NCBI RefSeq assembly: GCF_002917095.1 | Contig: NZ_PQGA01000003.1 | Location: 310,001 to 374,000, forward strand | Reading direction: 5' to 3' | DNA from: Paraburkholderia eburnea | GTDB taxonomy: Bacteria > Pseudomonadota > Gammaproteobacteria > Burkholderiales > Burkholderiaceae | Length of the DNA stretch: 64,000 nucleotides | Shown: piece after piece, positions 19,450 to 30,037 of the stretch | How the letters are laid out: every line of letters starts with the position of its first letter | How positions within the stretch are numbered: the first letter of the stretch is position 1 | Made by a program: the position numbers and the translations under genes | Notes under the pieces: model-generated | Told to the model about the DNA's origin: nothing | Databases searched by the model: none | What the model saw: only the letters and a program-made list of their open reading frames with translations

Positions 19450-21213
19450 ATGACTTCGAGCAATACCCAAAGCCCCCTCGACGCGATCGCTAACGACGCC
19501 CTCGGTCTCGACGCTGCTGCTGCCGCCGCTTCCACTGAAGCCCCCGCGCAAGCCGCCGACGCACCCGCAGGTCCGACGTTCGAATCGCTCGGTCTGTCGC
19601 CGGAGATCATCTCCGCGCTGATCGCGGCGGGCTACAAGGCTCCGACGCCCGTGCAGGAACGCGCCATTCCTGCCGGCATCGCGGGCCGCGATCTGCTGGT
19701 CTCCAGCCCGACCGGTTCGGGCAAGACCGCAGCCTTCATGCTGCCGGCGATCGAGCGCTTCGCGCAGATCCAGAAGGCACAAGCCGCACAACCGCGCGAG
19801 CCGCGCCCGCAAGGCGAAGGCCAGCAAGGCCGCCAGCGCCGTCCGCAACAGCCGGTCGCCCGTCCTGGCCTGCTCGTCCTCACGCCCACGCGTGAGCTCG
19901 CCATGCAGGTGACGACGGCCGCCGCGACCTACGGCAAGCATCTGCGCCGTCTGCGCACCGTCAGCATTCTGGGCGGCGTGGCCTACGGCCAGCAGCTCAT
20001 GCTGCTCGCGAAGAACCCCGAGATTCTCGTGGCGACGCCGGGCCGTCTGCTCGACCACCTCGAACGCGGCCGTATCGACCTGTCCGAACTCAAGATGCTC
20101 GTGCTCGACGAAGCCGACCGCATGCTGGACATGGGCTTCATCGACGACATCGACACGATCGTCGCCGCTACGCCGGAAACGCGTCAGACGATGCTGTTCT
20201 CGGCCACGCTCGACGGCAAGATCGCGTCGGTCACCGGCCGCCTGCTGAAGGATCCGGAGCGTATCGAGATCGTCCGCAAGGTCGAAGCCGCCTCGAACAT
20301 CGCCCAGACCGTGCATTACGTGGACGACCGCGATCACAAGGATCGTCTGCTCGACCATCTGCTGCGCGACGAGAGCCTCGACCAGGCTGTCGTGTTCACG
20401 GCAACCAAGATGGACGCCGACCAGCTGGCCGGCAAGCTTGCCGACGCAGGCTTCGAAACCGCCGCCCTGCACGGCGATCTGCCGCAAGGCGCGCGTAACC
20501 GCACGATCCGCGCACTGCGCGAGCGCCGTGTGCGCGTGCTGGTGGCGACCGACGTGGCAGCACGCGGTATCGACATCCCGGGCATCACGCACGTGTTCAA
20601 CTACGACCTGCCGAAGTTCGCGGAAGACTACGTCCACCGTATCGGCCGTACGGGCCGTGCAGGCCGTTCGGGCACGGCCGTGAGCCTCGTGCATCACGCC
20701 GAGCAAGGCGCGCTCAAGCGCATCGAGCGCTTCGTGCGTGCTCCGCTGCCGGTCAACGTCGTCGCAGGTTTCGAGCCGCGCAAGTCGCCGCCCGCAAACC
20801 GTGGCTTTGGTGGCGGCCGTGGCCGTCCGGGCGGCGGCAACGGTGGCGGCCGTCGCTTCGGCAGCGGCAGCGGCAAGCCGGGTGGCTACGGCAACAACCG
20901 TGGCGGCAACGGCGGCGAGCGCAGCTTCGGCAACGGTGGCAACGGTGGCAATAGCGGCGAACGCAGCTTCGGCGACCGTAACAACAACGGCGGCGATCGC
21001 AACGGCAACAGCTGGGGCAACCGCACGGAAAACTCGCGCGGCGGCTACGGCCAGCGTGAAGGCGGCTACGGCGCCTCGCGCCGCGAAGGCAGCGGCGGCG
21101 ATCGTGGCGGCTACAGCCAGCCGCGCGGCGAAGGCTTCGGCGGTCGCCCGCGTGAAGGCTTCAGCGGCGCACGTCGCAACGACGGCCCGCGTGGCGCACG
21201 TCGCGACAGCTAA
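19450..21213 (+). CDS. DEAD-box ATP-dependent RNA helicase (RhlE-like)
   Basis: This cytoplasmic RNA helicase likely acts in RNA decay, ribosome assembly or cold adaptation. It has 587 residues and starts at MTSSNTQSPL after an AAGGA site. Motifs in order: Q motif FESLGLSP with PTPVQ (44-69), Walker A SPTGSGKT (86-93), PTRELA (146-151), DEAD (220-223), SAT (251-253) and HRIGRTGRAGR near 400. There is a Gln/Arg/Pro-rich insertion at about 108-138 before motif Ia. From about 470 to the end runs a low-complexity Gly/Arg/Asn tail with many RGG-like repeats, a disordered RNA-binding tail. An Ala-rich 40-residue start precedes the helicase core. Confidence 0.93.
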   Translation: MTSSNTQSPLDAIANDALGLDAAAAAASTEAPAQAADAPAGPTFESLGLSPEIISALIAAGYKAPTPVQERAIPAGIAGRDLLVSSPTGSGKTAAFMLPAIERFAQIQKAQAAQPREPRPQGEGQQGRQRRPQQPVARPGLLVLTPTRELAMQVTTAAATYGKHLRRLRTVSILGGVAYGQQLMLLAKNPEILVATPGRLLDHLERGRIDLSELKMLVLDEADRMLDMGFIDDIDTIVAATPETRQTMLFSATLDGKIASVTGRLLKDPERIEIVRKVEAASNIAQTVHYVDDRDHKDRLLDHLLRDESLDQAVVFTATKMDADQLAGKLADAGFETAALHGDLPQGARNRTIRALRERRVRVLVATDVAARGIDIPGITHVFNYDLPKFAEDYVHRIGRTGRAGRSGTAVSLVHHAEQGALKRIERFVRAPLPVNVVAGFEPRKSPPANRGFGGGRGRPGGGNGGGRRFGSGSGKPGGYGNNRGGNGGERSFGNGGNGGNSGERSFGDRNNNGGDRNGNSWGNRTENSRGGYGQREGGYGASRREGSGGDRGGYSQPRGEGFGGRPREGFSGARRNDGPRGARRDS

Positions 21214-21291
21214 GCGCTAGCTAACGTCGCTCGATGTTGCGGGCGGAATGAAGATTCCGCCTGTCTCACACAAGTCACGATCGGCAAATAG

Positions 21292-21325
21292 AAAGACCGG
21301 TGCCCAGGCGCCGGTCTTTTTTTGT
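21292..21325 (+). terminator. Intrinsic terminator after the helicase
   Basis: AAAGACCGG pairs with CCGGTCTTT around a GCC/GGC inner stem, and is followed by a run of seven T residues. A second hairpin without a T run (GGCGGAAT/ATTCCGCC, 21242-21262) lies just before it. Confidence 0.85.
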
Positions 21326-21651
21326 TTGCGCGCATCGTTTCACGATACGAAAAAATTTTTTGCGTGGTAAAAAATCGTGCTGCGTGGCACAACGCGCCCC
21401 ATTGCAGGATGAAAAACAGCGTTTCTTATCGCAAAACGCATCTTGTAAGCGCCTGATTTTAATGAAATAAAAAGCCAGAAATTTACCCGTTCCCGCCCTG
21501 TCGCGGCGCAATCGATCCGCCTAGACTCTTATATAAGAGTTCGCGAAACGAAAACGCTCCGTCACCTGACTAGCAGCAGGCTTCGCGAAATTCGTCCGCT
21601 CAGCAGTTCCGATCAGTGGTCCCTATATCAGGTAGACAGAAGGAGCTCACC
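21326..21651. other. aceA upstream region, AT-rich, with a palindrome
   Basis: This is the roughly 325-base stretch between the helicase terminator and aceA. It is clearly more AT-rich than its surroundings, contains an A6T6 tract at 21350-21361, and ends with a 16-bp palindrome at 21525-21540. No gene is seen. It likely carries the regulated aceA promoter. Confidence 0.6.
21525..21540. promoter_or_regulatory. Perfect 16-bp palindrome upstream of aceA
   Basis: ACTCTTATATAAGAGT is its own reverse complement and lies 111 bases before the aceA ATG in an AT-rich promoter region. It could be an operator for a dimeric regulator. The regulator is not identified from sequence; the LysR gene nearby is only one possibility. 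Confidence 0.5.
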
Positions 21652-22977
<1,326 letters not shown>

Positions 22978-23116
22978 TGGTGTCGAGGGTGTCGCGGGTG
23001 TAGAGGCGCAATGGCGGTAAGGCAGTACGACTGTGGCGGCGGCCGGCGTGCGAGTCCTTGGCGGGACGCGCCGGTTGCCGCCGCCGTCACCCGCGCCCAC
23101 CACGTCGAGCACGGCA

Positions 23117-23551
23117 TCAGCGATAGACGATCACCGGAATCTTCGTATGCGTGAGCACGCGCTGGGTCTCGCTGCCGATCAGCAGGCTGCCCAGACCGCG
23201 GCGCCCGTGCGAGGCCATGAAGATGACGTCGCAACCACAGTTTTCGGCGGCTTCGATGATGCCCAGGTACGGCGCGGGATGGACGCTCGTGCAACTGGCG
23301 CAGCTCACGCCGACACGGCGCGCGGCCTTTTCCACCTCGTCCAGATGCGCGCGCGCCTCTCGCTCACTGCGCGTCTGGAAATCGCCGGGCAGTTCGATCA
23401 CGACATCGGCGTAAGGCGAATACGGATATTGCGGCAGGCACGCGTAGGCGGTCATGCGGGCGCCCACCGTGCGCGCCAGGTCGATCGCGCCGTCGATGGC
23501 CTTTTGCGACAGATCCGAGCCGTCGGTCGGAACGAGGATGTGCTTGAACAT
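23117..23551 (-). CDS. Universal stress protein (UspA family)
   Basis: This is a 144-residue single-domain USP, starting at MFKHILVPTDGSD. It has the ATP-binding signature G-2x-G-9x-G(S/T), seen as GRRGLGSLLIGSETQ near the C-terminus, so nucleotide binding is likely. DVIFMASHG precedes it as usual. Such proteins are induced on growth arrest or stress; here no specific partner is shown. It converges with aceA. The 160 bases upstream lie before the end of the LysR gene and probably hold its own promoter. Confidence 0.92.
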   Translation of the reverse strand: MFKHILVPTDGSDLSQKAIDGAIDLARTVGARMTAYACLPQYPYSPYADVVIELPGDFQTRSEREARAHLDEVEKAARRVGVSCASCTSVHPAPYLGIIEAAENCGCDVIFMASHGRRGLGSLLIGSETQRVLTHTKIPVIVYR

Positions 23552-23711
23552 GGCGCTCTCCGTGTTCGTCTGGGCTGCGGGCCTGCTTGACGCGATTTTT
23601 CTCGCGATCCTGATTCCGATTGTAGTGCGCGAAGTCGTGCACGAAAAAGCGCCGCAAGACGCGCTTACGGGCTTCTCCGCATAGTGAAAACGCGCAATGC
23701 AGACCGCGCAT

Positions 23712-24620
23712 TCATTCCTGGCCCCAGTAACCCGGTTGACCGTAGGTATGTTTGAGATAGTCGAGGAAGAGGCGCACGCGCAGCGGCAGATGGCGGCGCT
23801 GCGGAAACACGGCATGGATGCCGATAGGCGGCGCGGCGTAGGCGTCGAGCACGCTCGCGAGCCGGCCCGCCGCAATATCGTCGCCGACTTCCCACCACGA
23901 ACGCCATGCGAGACCATGGCCTTCCAGACACCATTCGTGCAGCACCGCGCCGTCCGAGCACTCCATCGTGCCGGAAACGCGGATCTGCACCACCTTGCCG
24001 TCCTCCTGGAACGTCCAGCCGCGCTGCTGGTTCAGGCTCGCCCCGAATGCGAGGCAATTGTGGCGCGCGAGATCCGCCGGCGTATCGGGCGCGCCGCGCC
24101 GCGACAGGTAAGCGGGCGATGCCACCACCACGCGCCGGTTCTCGCCGAGCTTGAGCGACACCAGCGACGAATCGGGCAATTCGCCCAGCCGCACCGCGCA
24201 GTCGAAGCCCTCGTTGACGAGATCGACGAGACGGTCGGACAGATCGAGCGTGATCGTCACGTCCGGATGCGCGGTCGTGAAATCGGGCACGAGCGGCGCG
24301 ACGTGGCGCCGCCCGAAGCCCGCGGGCGCCGACACGCGCAAGTGCCCGCTCGCCTTCACGCCGCCCGCCGAGACGCTCGCTTCCGCATTCTGCAAGTCAT
24401 GAATGATGCGCTGGCAGTCCTCCAGGAACGCCGAGCCTTCGAAGGTCAGCGTGAGCCGGCGCGTGGTGCGCACGAGCAGCTTGACGCCCAGGCGCTCCTC
24501 CAGCGCGTCGATGCGGCGGCCGATGATCGCGGGCGCAACGCCTTCGGCCAGCGCGGCGGCGGAAAGACTGCCCTTCGCGGCGACGGCGGCAAAGGTTTCT
24601 ATCTGTTTGAAGCGGTCCAT
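23712..24620 (-). CDS. LysR-family transcriptional regulator
   Basis: This is a 302-residue LysR regulator. The N-terminal winged helix-turn-helix (about 1-60, MDRFKQIETFAAVAAKGSLS onward) and linker helix lead to a periplasmic-binding-protein-like effector domain (about 90-295) with SAPAGFGRRHVAPLV and CAVRLGEL. This pattern fits the large subgroup related to DmlR/CrgA. Its start is 144 bases from the divergent haloacid dehalogenase gene. LysR proteins commonly control the divergent neighbour, so the dehalogenase is the likeliest target; this is inference. The effector is unknown. Confidence 0.92.
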   Translation of the reverse strand: MDRFKQIETFAAVAAKGSLSAAALAEGVAPAIIGRRIDALEERLGVKLLVRTTRRLTLTFEGSAFLEDCQRIIHDLQNAEASVSAGGVKASGHLRVSAPAGFGRRHVAPLVPDFTTAHPDVTITLDLSDRLVDLVNEGFDCAVRLGELPDSSLVSLKLGENRRVVVASPAYLSRRGAPDTPADLARHNCLAFGASLNQQRGWTFQEDGKVVQIRVSGTMECSDGAVLHEWCLEGHGLAWRSWWEVGDDIAAGRLASVLDAYAAPPIGIHAVFPQRRHLPLRVRLFLDYLKHTYGQPGYWGQE

Positions 24621-24764
24621 GAGCGCGCCTGTGAGGGAAAGCGTAAGTCCGGCGCACAGATTAGGTAGGTAAAAGTAAAAGATCAAGTGATCATTGCCGA
24701 CTTTTTCCACCATTGCACTCATGAATACAATGCTCCTCGACCTCTGATGATGGAGTGCAAGGCT

Positions 24765-25553
24765 ATGTCGGCCACAACGACAATCCACAATCCCAAGGCA
24801 GTGATCTTCGACGCGTACGGCACGCTTTTCGACGTCCATTCGGTCGTCGCCGCCGCCGAGCAGATGTTCCCCGCTCACGGCGAAGCGCTCTCGCAGCTCT
24901 GGCGTCTCAAGCAGATCGAGTACACGCAGCTGCGCACGCTGTCGGACCCGGCGGGCGCGCGCTACAAGCCGTTCTGGGAGATCACGCTCGACGCGCTGCG
25001 CTACGCGGCACGCCGTCTGAACCTGCCGCTTACCGGCGCGGGTGAAAAACGCCTGATGGACGAATACGCCTGTCTCTCCGCCTTCCCAGACGTGCTGCCG
25101 GTCCTGCGCCGGCTGCGCGAGCCACGTGAAGACGGCACGCGTGCGGGTCTTGCGATCCTCTCGAACGGCAATCCGCAGATGCTCGACATCGCCGTGAAGA
25201 GCGCCGGCATGAACGGCCTGTTCGATCACGTGCTGTCGGTCGATGCGGTGCGCGCCTACAAACCGGCGGCCGCGGCCTACGCGCTCGGCACGAGCGCATT
25301 CGACGCCGCGCCGCGCGACATCGTCTTCGTGTCGTCGAACGGTTGGGACGCCGCGGGCGCGGGCTGGTTCGGCTACACCACGTTCTGGATCAACCGCCAG
25401 CGACTGCCCGCCGAAGAACTCGGCATGGCGCCGCATGGCACCGGCGGCGGCATGGCAGAGCTTGTCGCCTTTCTCGCCGCTTTTCCTGCTTCACTTTCCG
25501 ATACCGCCGCAACCGCCGAACGAAGCCGCCCCCGCCCCAGCCCGGGCGCATGA
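24765..25553 (+). CDS. Haloacid dehalogenase, type II (HAD superfamily)
   Basis: The 262-residue product starts at MSATTTIHNP and matches L-2-haloacid dehalogenase-type HAD hydrolases. The nucleophile is Asp16 in IFDAYGTLFDVHSVV. Motif II is LSNGN (132-136), motif III Lys166 (RAYKPA), and motif IV SSNGWDAAGA (190-199), the form specific to type II dehalogenases. A 40-residue Ala/Pro-rich tail follows the family end. Family members turn 2-haloacids into 2-hydroxyacids or act on other small acids; the real substrate is unknown. It is divergent from a LysR gene and 71 bases upstream of aceB. Confidence 0.9.
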   Translation: MSATTTIHNPKAVIFDAYGTLFDVHSVVAAAEQMFPAHGEALSQLWRLKQIEYTQLRTLSDPAGARYKPFWEITLDALRYAARRLNLPLTGAGEKRLMDEYACLSAFPDVLPVLRRLREPREDGTRAGLAILSNGNPQMLDIAVKSAGMNGLFDHVLSVDAVRAYKPAAAAYALGTSAFDAAPRDIVFVSSNGWDAAGAGWFGYTTFWINRQRLPAEELGMAPHGTGGGMAELVAFLAAFPASLSDTAATAERSRPRPSPGA

Positions 25554-25624
25554 CGCCATCGTTCAGCCAGCACGGTAATAACAACACTCACGCATTCCAA
25601 TCTGACCGACCAAGGAGTTAGCAA

Positions 25625-27217
25625 ATGGCAAACACATTGCAACTGCCGCAAGGCATGCAGATCACGGCCGAGATCCAACCCGGCTTCGAACAGATCCTCA
25701 CGCCCGAGGCGCTTGAACTCGTCGCGAAGCTGCACCGCGCATTCGAGCCGCGTCGGCAGGAACTGCTGAAGGCGCGCGTCGAGCGCACGAAGCGCCTCGA
25801 TGCGGGCGAGCGTCCTGACTTCCTCGCGGACACGAAGTCGATCCGCGAAGGCGACTGGAAAATCGCCGCGCTGCCGAAGGATCTCGAATGCCGCCGCGTG
25901 GAAATCACCGGTCCGGTCGAGCGCAAGATGATCATCAACGCGCTGAATTCGGGTGCGGATTCCTACATGACCGACTTCGAGGATTCGAACGCGCCGAACT
26001 GGGACAACCAGATCACCGGCCAGATCAACCTCAAGGACGCGGTGCGCCGCACGATTTCGCTCGAACAGAACGGCAAGTCGTACACGCTCAATGACAAGAT
26101 CGCCACGCTGATCGTGCGTCCGCGCGGCTGGCACCTCGACGAAAAGCACGTGACGGTCGACGGCCAGCGCGTCTCGGGCGGCATCTTCGACTTCGCGCTC
26201 TACCTGTTCCACAACGCGAAGGAACTGATCTCGCGCGGCAGCGGCCCGTACTTCTATCTGCCGAAGATGGAAAGCCACCTCGAAGCGCGCCTGTGGAACG
26301 ACATCTTCGTCGCGGCCCAGGAAGGCGTGGGCATCCCGCGCGGCACGATTCGCGCGACGGTGCTGGTCGAAACGATCCTCGCCGCGTTCGAGATGGACGA
26401 AATCCTCTATGAACTGCGCGAGCACAGCTCGGGCCTGAACGCCGGCCGTTGGGACTACATCTTCTCGGCGATCAAGAAGTTCAAGAAGGACGCGGACTTC
26501 TGCCTCGCGGACCGCTCGCAGATCACGATGACGGTGCCGTTCATGCGCGCCTACGCGCTCGAACTGCTCAAGACCTGCCACAAGCGCAATGCGCCGGCGA
26601 TCGGCGGCATGAGCGCGCTGATCCCGATCAAGAACGACGCGGCGGCCAACGACAAGGCAATGGGCGGCGTGCGCTCGGACAAGGCGCGCGACGCGGGCGA
26701 CGGCTACGACGGCGGCTGGGTTGCGCACCCGGGCCTCGTGCCCATCGCGATGGAAGAGTTCGTGAAGGTGCTCGGCGACAAGCCGAACCAGATCGGCAAG
26801 CAGCGCCCCGACGTCAACGTGACGGGCAAGGATCTGCTCGACTTCCGCCCGGAAGCGCCGATCACCGAAGCCGGCCTGCGCAACAACATCAACGTCGGCA
26901 TCCACTACCTGGGTTCGTGGCTCGCGGGCAATGGCTGCGTGCCGATCCACAACCTGATGGAAGACGCCGCGACCGCGGAAATCTCGCGCTCGCAGGTGTG
27001 GCAGTGGATCCGCTCGCCCAAGGGCAAGCTCGAAGACGGCCGCAAGGTCACAGCGGAGCTCGTGCGCGAGTTGATCGGGCAGGAACTGGACAAGGTGAAG
27101 GCGTCGGTGGGCGGCGATACGAAGCCCTACGATCGCGCCGCGCAGATCTTCGAACAGATGTCGACGTCGGAGAATTTCGTCGAATTCCTGACGCTGCCGC
27201 TGTACGAAGAGATCTAA
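25625..27217 (+). CDS. aceB: Malate synthase A
   Basis: This enzyme condenses glyoxylate with acetyl-CoA to malate, the second glyoxylate-shunt step. The 530-residue length fits the A isoform (E. coli 533). Recognisable segments are [25 protein letters not shown] with the catalytic arginine, and the [14 protein letters not shown] stretch. [13 protein letters not shown] and [12 protein letters not shown] follow. The ATG is preceded by an AAGGAG site eight bases upstream. It sits next to the dehalogenase gene, and a strong terminator follows. The linkage to aceA confirms a glyoxylate-shunt locus; aceK is not present here. Confidence 0.97.
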   Translation: MANTLQLPQGMQITAEIQPGFEQILTPEALELVAKLHRAFEPRRQELLKARVERTKRLDAGERPDFLADTKSIREGDWKIAALPKDLECRRVEITGPVERKMIINALNSGADSYMTDFEDSNAPNWDNQITGQINLKDAVRRTISLEQNGKSYTLNDKIATLIVRPRGWHLDEKHVTVDGQRVSGGIFDFALYLFHNAKELISRGSGPYFYLPKMESHLEARLWNDIFVAAQEGVGIPRGTIRATVLVETILAAFEMDEILYELREHSSGLNAGRWDYIFSAIKKFKKDADFCLADRSQITMTVPFMRAYALELLKTCHKRNAPAIGGMSALIPIKNDAAANDKAMGGVRSDKARDAGDGYDGGWVAHPGLVPIAMEEFVKVLGDKPNQIGKQRPDVNVTGKDLLDFRPEAPITEAGLRNNINVGIHYLGSWLAGNGCVPIHNLMEDAATAEISRSQVWQWIRSPKGKLEDGRKVTAELVRELIGQELDKVKASVGGDTKPYDRAAQIFEQMSTSENFVEFLTLPLYEEI

Positions 27218-27262
27218 GTCTCGCTATCGTACTGATCGCCTGAAACGTCCGGGCGATGAAAG

Positions 27263-27300
27263 AGGCCCGGCGGATGCAAGTCCGTCGGGCCTTTGTCGTT
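27263..27300 (+). terminator. Intrinsic terminator after aceB
   Basis: A 12-bp stem AGGCCCGGCGGA / TCCGTCGGGCCT (one G-T pair) with a six-base loop is followed by TTGTCGTT, 46 bases after the aceB stop. Confidence 0.8.
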
Positions 27301-27382
27301 GCTGCGTCTGCGGATTCGGCGCGCGAGCCGTTCGTAGGCGGATTCTCACGAGGCTGTTCGCGTTGCACCAGACCCGCCTAAA

Positions 27383-28300
27383 ATGATGCCGACAGAATCG
27401 CTCAGACCCGCCATGCCCGCCGCCTCGCTCCCCTTGCTGCCCGACCCGTTGCCGCCCGCTGAACTCGCCGATATTCCGCGCGAGTTCGAGCCGACCAGCG
27501 AGCATCCGATTCGCGTGCGCTCGCGGCCGATGGCGGCAGGCGTGCGTATCGCGCGCCATACACATGCGTGGGCGCAGCTCGCCTACGCCTCGCGCGGTGT
27601 GCTGCGCATGGCCACGCCCGGCACGACCTGGATGGTGCCGCCTTCGCGCGCCATCTGGGTGCCGCCTCACGTGACGCACGAAGTCTCGATCGTCGAAGAC
27701 GCGTTCTTGCGCACGCTCTATGTCGATGCCTCGGTGATTCCGCCGGGGCTCGACGCATGCCGGGTAGTCGAGGTGTCGGGGCTGCTGCGCGAAGCGATCG
27801 CCGCGTTCGACCAGCACGCCATCGGGCCTGCGCGCGAGCGGCTGCTCGGCGCCGTCGCACTCGACGAGATCACGCGCTCCGCGCCCCTGCCGCTCGCCGT
27901 GCCGATGCCCGAGGAAAAGCGCCTGCGCTCGCTCTGCGAGGCCTTGATCGCCGATCCGGCCGCGCCCGGTTCGCTCGAACATTGGGCCGCGCAGGTCGGC
28001 GCGAGCACGCGCACCATTGCGCGGCTGTTCCGTCAGGAACTGGGCGTGAGCTTTTCACAATGGCGCCAGCAGGCGATCCTCGCGCGTGCGATTCCGCTGC
28101 TCAATCAGGGCAAGCCGATGTCGATCGTCGCGCAGGAACTGGGCTATCAAAGCCAGAGCGCGTTTTCTGCGATGTTCCGCCGCGCCTTCGGCGAAAGTCC
28201 GCGCGCGTTCATCGCACGCGGCACCGGCGAGCGCGAAGACGATCAGCGGGAAGAAGAGGCGACCAACGACGAGCCGATCGCGGCGCCCCACGACGCCTGA
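27383..28300 (+). CDS. AraC-family transcriptional regulator
   Basis: This 305-residue regulator has an N-terminal cupin-like sensing domain (about 45-170; RIARHTHAWAQLAYASRGV with metal-site-like histidines, then WVPPHVTHEV). The C-terminal AraC/XylS pair of helix-turn-helix motifs (about 185-280) includes STRTIARLFRQELG, FSQWRQQAILARAI and the signature YQSQSAFSAMFRRAFGESPR. This cupin-AraC layout is shared by many regulators with uncertain effectors. The tail after 280 is acidic and disordered. Start may be the first ATG, the second ATG one codon on, or the Met of MPAASLPLLP. Confidence 0.92.
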   Translation: MMPTESLRPAMPAASLPLLPDPLPPAELADIPREFEPTSEHPIRVRSRPMAAGVRIARHTHAWAQLAYASRGVLRMATPGTTWMVPPSRAIWVPPHVTHEVSIVEDAFLRTLYVDASVIPPGLDACRVVEVSGLLREAIAAFDQHAIGPARERLLGAVALDEITRSAPLPLAVPMPEEKRLRSLCEALIADPAAPGSLEHWAAQVGASTRTIARLFRQELGVSFSQWRQQAILARAIPLLNQGKPMSIVAQELGYQSQSAFSAMFRRAFGESPRAFIARGTGEREDDQREEEATNDEPIAAPHDA

Positions 28301-28327
28301 ACGACGCGTTGCAGCGAAAGCAGACGC

Positions 28328-28792
28328 TCAGACCAGCCGCGTCATGTGCCGGATCGAACCGAGCCGCGCCAGCCGTGGCCCCGCCACCCGGTAGCCCATG
28401 CGCAGATAGAGCCGCGCCGCCGGGTTATCGACGAATACGCGCAGTTGCAGTTCGCGCAGGCCGCGCTCGCGCGCCCAGCGATGCGAGATGTCGAGCAGAA
28501 AGGTCCCTGCCCCGTTGCCGCGATAGCCTTCGGCAATCTGGACATCGCGGATATGCAGCGAATCGTTTTCCTGCGTCACCCGCAGCACGCCGATGGCCTC
28601 GCCATCGAGTTCAAGAATGAAATTTTCCGATTCGCGGTAGCTGGCGAGAAAAAGATCACCGCGCCAGATCAGATGATGCCGCTGGTAGTAGCCGCCCATG
28701 TTGCGGCGCGTGAGCGCCTCGGCGAACTCGAAGTCGTGCATGGTGGCGTGGCGCAGCTGGAAGCGCGACGGAATGTCGTTCGGTGCGAACAT
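28328..28792 (-). CDS. GNAT-family N-acetyltransferase
   Basis: This is a 154-residue GNAT protein, starting at MFAPNDIPSRFQLRHAT. The acetyl-CoA loop is EGYRGNGAGTFLL, and the C-terminal DNPAARLYLRMGYRVAG is typical. The central LELDGEAIGVLRVTQENDSL is the beta-strand scaffold. Length (154) is normal for a single-domain GNAT. The substrate is not known, and there is no coupled toxin or transport gene. It converges with the AraC gene after 27 bases and lies just downstream of the tRNA cluster terminator. Confidence 0.88.
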   Translation of the reverse strand: MFAPNDIPSRFQLRHATMHDFEFAEALTRRNMGGYYQRHHLIWRGDLFLASYRESENFILELDGEAIGVLRVTQENDSLHIRDVQIAEGYRGNGAGTFLLDISHRWARERGLRELQLRVFVDNPAARLYLRMGYRVAGPRLARLGSIRHMTRLV

Positions 28793-28976
28793 GGCGGGTA
28801 AGGCGACTAAGGCGGCTATCGCGAAAATTCGAAATTTCGACAACGCTACGATAACGCGCGGGCGCAGGCAATGGCCGTTTGTCCGTACTGGGCGGAAATA
28901 TCGCGAGAGGCGGCTGGAGAGCGGCCGGGACAATCCGGCAAGAAAGCCGGCGTGAAACCCAGCGCGAAAGAAATAG

Positions 28977-29006
28977 AAAAAGCCCGCTGGTTTGACCCAG
29001 CGGGCT
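28977..29006 (-). terminator. Terminator of the tRNA cluster
   Basis: Read on the minus strand, AGCCCGCTGG pairs with CCAGCGGGCT around a six-base loop, followed by TTTTTC. It lies 7 bases after the last tRNA-Asp. Confidence 0.85.
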
Positions 29007-29013
29007 TCTTATC

Positions 29014-29090
29014 TGGCGGAGCGGACGGGACTCGAACCCGCGACCCCCGGCGTGACAGGCCGGTATTCTAACCAACTGAACTACCGCTCC
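29014..29090 (-). tRNA. tRNA-Asp(GTC), copy 1
   Basis: The 77-base gene ends in an encoded CCA. On the minus strand it begins GGAGCGGTAG. The anticodon stem-loop CCGGCCTGTCACGCCGG shows anticodon GTC, and GGTTCGAGTCC is the T arm. It is nearly identical to the E. coli tRNA-Asp in length and layout. Confidence 0.97.
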
Positions 29091-29169
29091 AGCTTGCTGC
29101 ATCACCGGCGGGCGTTGGTTAGACCCGCTGGCGGCGTCGCCTTGACTACTTGTGGCGCCACTTTGAATT

Positions 29170-29245
29170 TGGCGTCCCCTAGGGGATTCGAACCCCTGTA
29201 CTCACCGTGAAAGGGTGATGTCCTAGGCCTCTAGACGAAGGGGAC
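29170..29245 (-). tRNA. tRNA-Glu(TTC), copy 1
   Basis: The 76-base gene has an encoded CCA and begins GTCCCCTTCG on the minus strand. The anticodon stem CACCC-TTTCA-GGTG region carries anticodon TTC, and GGTTCGAATCC is the T arm. It is identical in its core to copies 2 and 3. Confidence 0.97.
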
Positions 29246-29322
29246 AGCACAGGCTTGCGCCTTGAACTACATGCTACCTGAAGTTTTCGCACAACTTGCG
29301 CGAAGTTTCCGGCAACTTGATC

Positions 29323-29399
29323 TGGCGGAGCGGACGGGACTCGAACCCGCGACCCCCGGCGTGACAGGCCGGTATTCTAACCAACTGAACTACCGCTCC
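29323..29399 (-). tRNA. tRNA-Asp(GTC), copy 2
   Basis: This 77-base gene is identical to copy 1 over its full length, with anticodon GTC and an encoded CCA. Confidence 0.97.
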
Positions 29400-29482
29400 A
29401 GTACTGCTTGACTACTACACCGGCGGTGTCGGTTAGATCCCCGCTGGCGGCTTCGCCTTGACTCTTTGGCGCCGCATGATTC

Positions 29483-29558
29483 TGGCGTCCCCTAGGGGAT
29501 TCGAACCCCTGTACTCACCGTGAAAGGGTGATGTCCTAGGCCTCTAGACGAAGGGGAC
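29483..29558 (-). tRNA. tRNA-Glu(TTC), copy 2
   Basis: This 76-base gene is identical to copy 1 and has anticodon TTC. It lies just downstream (minus strand) of the internal terminator-like hairpin, so it would head the second half of the cluster. Confidence 0.97.
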
Positions 29559-29591
29559 AGCATAGGCTTACGCCTTTAAACTCTTACAACT

Positions 29592-29622
29592 AAAAAGCCC
29601 ACTCACGCTTTCTGAGCGGGCT
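29592..29622 (-). terminator. Terminator-like hairpin inside the tRNA cluster
   Basis: On the minus strand AGCCCGCTCA pairs with TGAGTGGGCT (one G-T pair) around a seven-base loop, and is followed by TTTTTAG. It lies seven bases after the 3' end of tRNA-Asp copy 3 and before tRNA-Glu copy 2. No good promoter is evident between it and tRNA-Glu copy 2. Confidence 0.7.
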
Positions 29623-29628
29623 TCTATC

Positions 29629-29705
29629 TGGCGGAGCGGACGGGACTCGAACCCGCGACCCCCGGCGTGACAGGCCGGTATTCTAACCAACTGAACTACC
29701 GCTCC
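29629..29705 (-). tRNA. tRNA-Asp(GTC), copy 3
   Basis: This 77-base gene is identical to the other two tRNA-Asp copies and is followed immediately by the internal terminator-like hairpin. Confidence 0.97.
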
Positions 29706-29783
29706 AGCTTTCGACATAAACAGATGGGCATTGACTTCCTTCCCACCTGCCGCAGCGTCAACCTCGTTGACGACGCCTATGTC

Positions 29784-29859
29784 TGGCGTCCCCTAGGGGA
29801 TTCGAACCCCTGTACTCACCGTGAAAGGGTGATGTCCTAGGCCTCTAGACGAAGGGGAC
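29784..29859 (-). tRNA. tRNA-Glu(TTC), copy 3
   Basis: This 76-base gene is identical to the other two tRNA-Glu copies and is the second gene of the transcript after tRNA-Ala. Confidence 0.97.
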
Positions 29860-29914
29860 ATGATCTTTGCAGATAATGCCTTGCTACACTTTACTGCCAA
29901 ACACGCTGTTTTGT

Positions 29915-29990
<76 letters not shown>

Positions 29991-30008
29991 CTGCAAAACA
30001 GAAGCGAA

Positions 30009-30037
30009 ATTTTAAACATCAATTTCACTCTTGTCAA
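30009..30037 (-). promoter_or_regulatory. Sigma-70 promoter of the tRNA cluster
   Basis: On the minus strand a perfect TTGACA (30032-30037) is separated by 17 bases from TAAAAT (30009-30014). Transcription would start close to tRNA-Ala. Confidence 0.85.

Noticed and set aside
19086..19493. 135-codon open frame in the helicase leader
   Set aside because: It overlaps the helicase start out of frame, has no family match and reads as Arg/Ser-rich noise.
20800..21210. Repetitive GGC-rich stretch that might be a repeat array
   Set aside because: It is the Gly/Arg/Asn tail of the helicase read in frame; unit spacing is irregular, so it is not a CRISPR or satellite.
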